Part shown: one piece after another, positions 62,745-64,000 of the stretch
Layout: the number at the start of each line of letters is the position of its first letter
Position numbering within the stretch: position 1 is the first letter of the stretch
NCBI GenBank assembly: GCA_016792845.1
Contig: JAEUKH010000038.1
Coordinates: 1 to 64,000 of the forward strand
Source: Myxococcales bacterium
GTDB lineage: Bacteria > Myxococcota_A > Polyangia > Polyangiales > Ga0077539
DNA: 64,000 nucleotides
Reading direction: 5' to 3'
Translations under genes and position numbers: made by a program
Notes under the pieces: generated by a model
Database searches by the model: none
The model's input: the letters and a program-made list of their open reading frames with translations, nothing else
What the model was told of the DNA's origin: nothing

Positions 62745-64000
62745 TCACTCGATGCGGATGTTGTCTCGGCGGCTCCGACGTCGCCGACGGCCGCGCCTTC
62801 GCCCCTGATCTTCGTCGTCTTGGGTCGTGGGCGCATCAAGCGCGGCGGGCACCGGCGGGGCGACCGCGCTCGGGTTCACGCCTGCCTCGGGCGAAGGCTC
62901 TGGGGTGGGCGCCACGAACCCGGGCCCTGCGCCGGGGCTGGGCGCGGGCGCCTCTGCGGGCACCGACACCGCGGGCGCGCGCACCATGCTGGCCGGCGCC
63001 GCGTTGACCGGCGTGGCGCCCTGGCGTCGCACGAGCCAGACCCCGACCCCGAGGGCCACGATGGCCGCGCACCCGAGGGCCAGGAGCAAAGCGCCCCGTG
63101 CGGGCCCGCGCGAGGGCACGGGCGTCTGCACCGCGGTCGCCACGGGGGTCGCCACGGGGGTCTGTACCGCGTGCTGCGTCGGCAGAAAGCCGATGGCTTG
63201 GGAGCCCCCTGGCGTCGAGGCCCTCGGCGCGGCCACCATCGTGGCGCCCAAGGCGAGGTTCGGCTCGGGGGGCGCGAGCGAGTGCTCGCTGAGCACCGCG
63301 GTGGCTTCAGACAACGCGCCGCCCTGCGTGGTGGCCTCGAACGCTGGCGCGGCCGCGACGGCGAGGTCTGCGGGCGCGAGCACCGCGGTGGCGGTCAGGG
63401 GCATCGGCGCGGGGCGGGTCGCGGTGTGGTGCACCGGCGCGGGGGCGGTCAACGAGGCAGCGGCCTCGACCGGCGACGACGGGCGCTCTGCGGGGCCCTG
63501 CGGGGCCGCGACGACGCTCGGGTGCGTGGCCCCAGGGAGCGCCTCGGTGAGGGCGTCGAGGAAGGCCCCGGCGTCGCGCCAACGGTCGTCGGGACGGAGC
63601 GCGACGGCGCGCGCGAGGACGGGCTCCCACGCGCCCACGTCGACGCCGAATTTGGCCGGGCTCGGGCGTGTGCGCGAGAGGCCCTCGGCGACGATGGCGT
63701 TCATCGTCTTGCCGGGGTAACAGGGCCGATCGACGAGCATCTCGGTGATGATCATGCCGAGGGCGTGCACGTCGCTCCAGGGGCCTGTGCGGGCGCCCGC
63801 GAACTGCTCGGGCGCGGCGTACCGAGGCGAACACGCGGTCTTTCCGCTGGTGGTGCGCGTCGCCCCGGAGCCCGCGGTCTCGTCGGGGCTCATCATCTTC
63901 GCGATGCCAAAATCGAGGAGCCGCACCTGCACTTCGCGCTTGCCCTTGATGAGCATCACGTTGGCAGGCTTGAGGTCGCGGTGCGCCACGCCCTCGTCGT
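62745..64000 (-). CDS. Ser/Thr kinase, cut by the window edge (N-terminus missing)
   Basis: This kinase continues beyond base 64000. What is seen begins just before the catalytic loop: DEGVAHRDLKPANVML, LLDFGIAKMM, then APEQFAGARTGPWSDVHALG. After the kinase part come a Pro/Ala/Thr linker, a membrane helix (in ALLLALGCAAIVALGVGVWL) and an exported tail ending in a dense Arg run and DNIRIE. It is a close paralog of the 61236 kinase and lies 93 bp upstream of it. A GTG at 63989 would not be a real start, since the catalytic domain is incomplete there. Confidence 0.85.
   Translation of the reverse strand, partial: DEGVAHRDLKPANVMLIKGKREVQVRLLDFGIAKMMSPDETAGSGATRTTSGKTACSPRYAAPEQFAGARTGPWSDVHALGMIITEMLVDRPCYPGKTMNAIVAEGLSRTRPSPAKFGVDVGAWEPVLARAVALRPDDRWRDAGAFLDALTEALPGATHPSVVAAPQGPAERPSSPVEAAASLTAPAPVHHTATRPAPMPLTATAVLAPADLAVAAAPAFEATTQGGALSEATAVLSEHSLAPPEPNLALGATMVAAPRASTPGGSQAIGFLPTQHAVQTPVATPVATAVQTPVPSRGPARGALLLALGCAAIVALGVGVWLVRRQGATPVNAAPASMVRAPAVSVPAEAPAPSPGAGPGFVAPTPEPSPEAGVNPSAVAPPVPAALDAPTTQDDEDQGRRRGRRRRRSRRDNIRIE

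Overview
This 64 kb window is high-GC bacterial DNA (third codon positions almost all G or C). It most resembles a myxobacterium-type chromosome (Myxococcota, probably Polyangia). The signs are several Hanks-type Ser/Thr kinases with FHA or PEGA-like parts, an FHA-GAF sigma-54 activator, many lipoproteins with Asp-Ala-Gly-rich linkers before a beta-propeller, FG-GAP or MopE-like body, and a type VI secretion spike island. Genus cannot be fixed from sequence reading alone. No plasmid, phage or insertion-sequence genes were seen.

Layout. 0.3-1.7 kb: exopolysaccharide sugar transferase ending at a hairpin shared with a convergent operon. 1.8-6.6 kb (minus): GldA/GldF/GldG-like ABC system plus a DUF4340 protein. 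7-8.8 kb: thioesterase and a sphingosine-phosphate-lyase-like PLP enzyme. 8.9-15.5 kb: a divergent pair, a lidless Hsp70 and a 1,613-residue membrane protein carrying a DnaJ-type Cys-rich zinc region. 15.6-19.5 kb: a small repeat protein behind a sigma-54-like promoter, a doubled MmcQ/YjbR protein, and two identical tRNA-Pro(CGG) genes flanking a beta-propeller lipoprotein. 19.5-30 kb: FG-GAP lipoprotein, an FHA kinase with WNK-like lysine placement, a DGK1/VTE5-like lipid kinase, HEAT and VWA proteins, and the FHA-GAF sigma-54 activator. 30-36.7 kb: kinase and membrane protein, a kelch-like lipoprotein, TerC and PabB. 36.8-47 kb: envelope proteins, namely a MopE/YfaP-like lipoprotein, a triple-DsbA fusion, three parvulin/SurA-like proteins in one overlapping operon, and an Asp-box propeller lipoprotein. 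47-60.2 kb (minus): T6SS spike island with VgrG, DUF3540, DUF4150 PAAR-like, DUF2169-pentapeptide fusion, a Cys-motif protein, three paralogous probable beta-helix proteins (one with a 33-Gly microsatellite), and a pentapeptide protein. 60.2-64 kb (minus): a PEGA-like protein and two tandem kinases, the last cut by the window edge.

How the parts fit. The island lacks the T6SS sheath, membrane complex and ClpV, so it looks like an accessory tip-and-cargo module. Its VgrG is short (495 aa) and seems to lack the usual C-terminal beta-helix; DUF3540 and the three paralogs may supply such segments as separate polypeptides. The envelope block (triple DsbA, parvulins, many Cys-rich lipoproteins) is consistent with heavy export and folding of disulfide-rich surface proteins. 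The signalling genes are typical of a large-genome social or predatory deltaproteobacterial lineage. The strongest candidates for new biology are the WNK-like kinase, the beta-helix paralog cluster, the Hsp70/zinc-finger membrane pair, and the triple DsbA.
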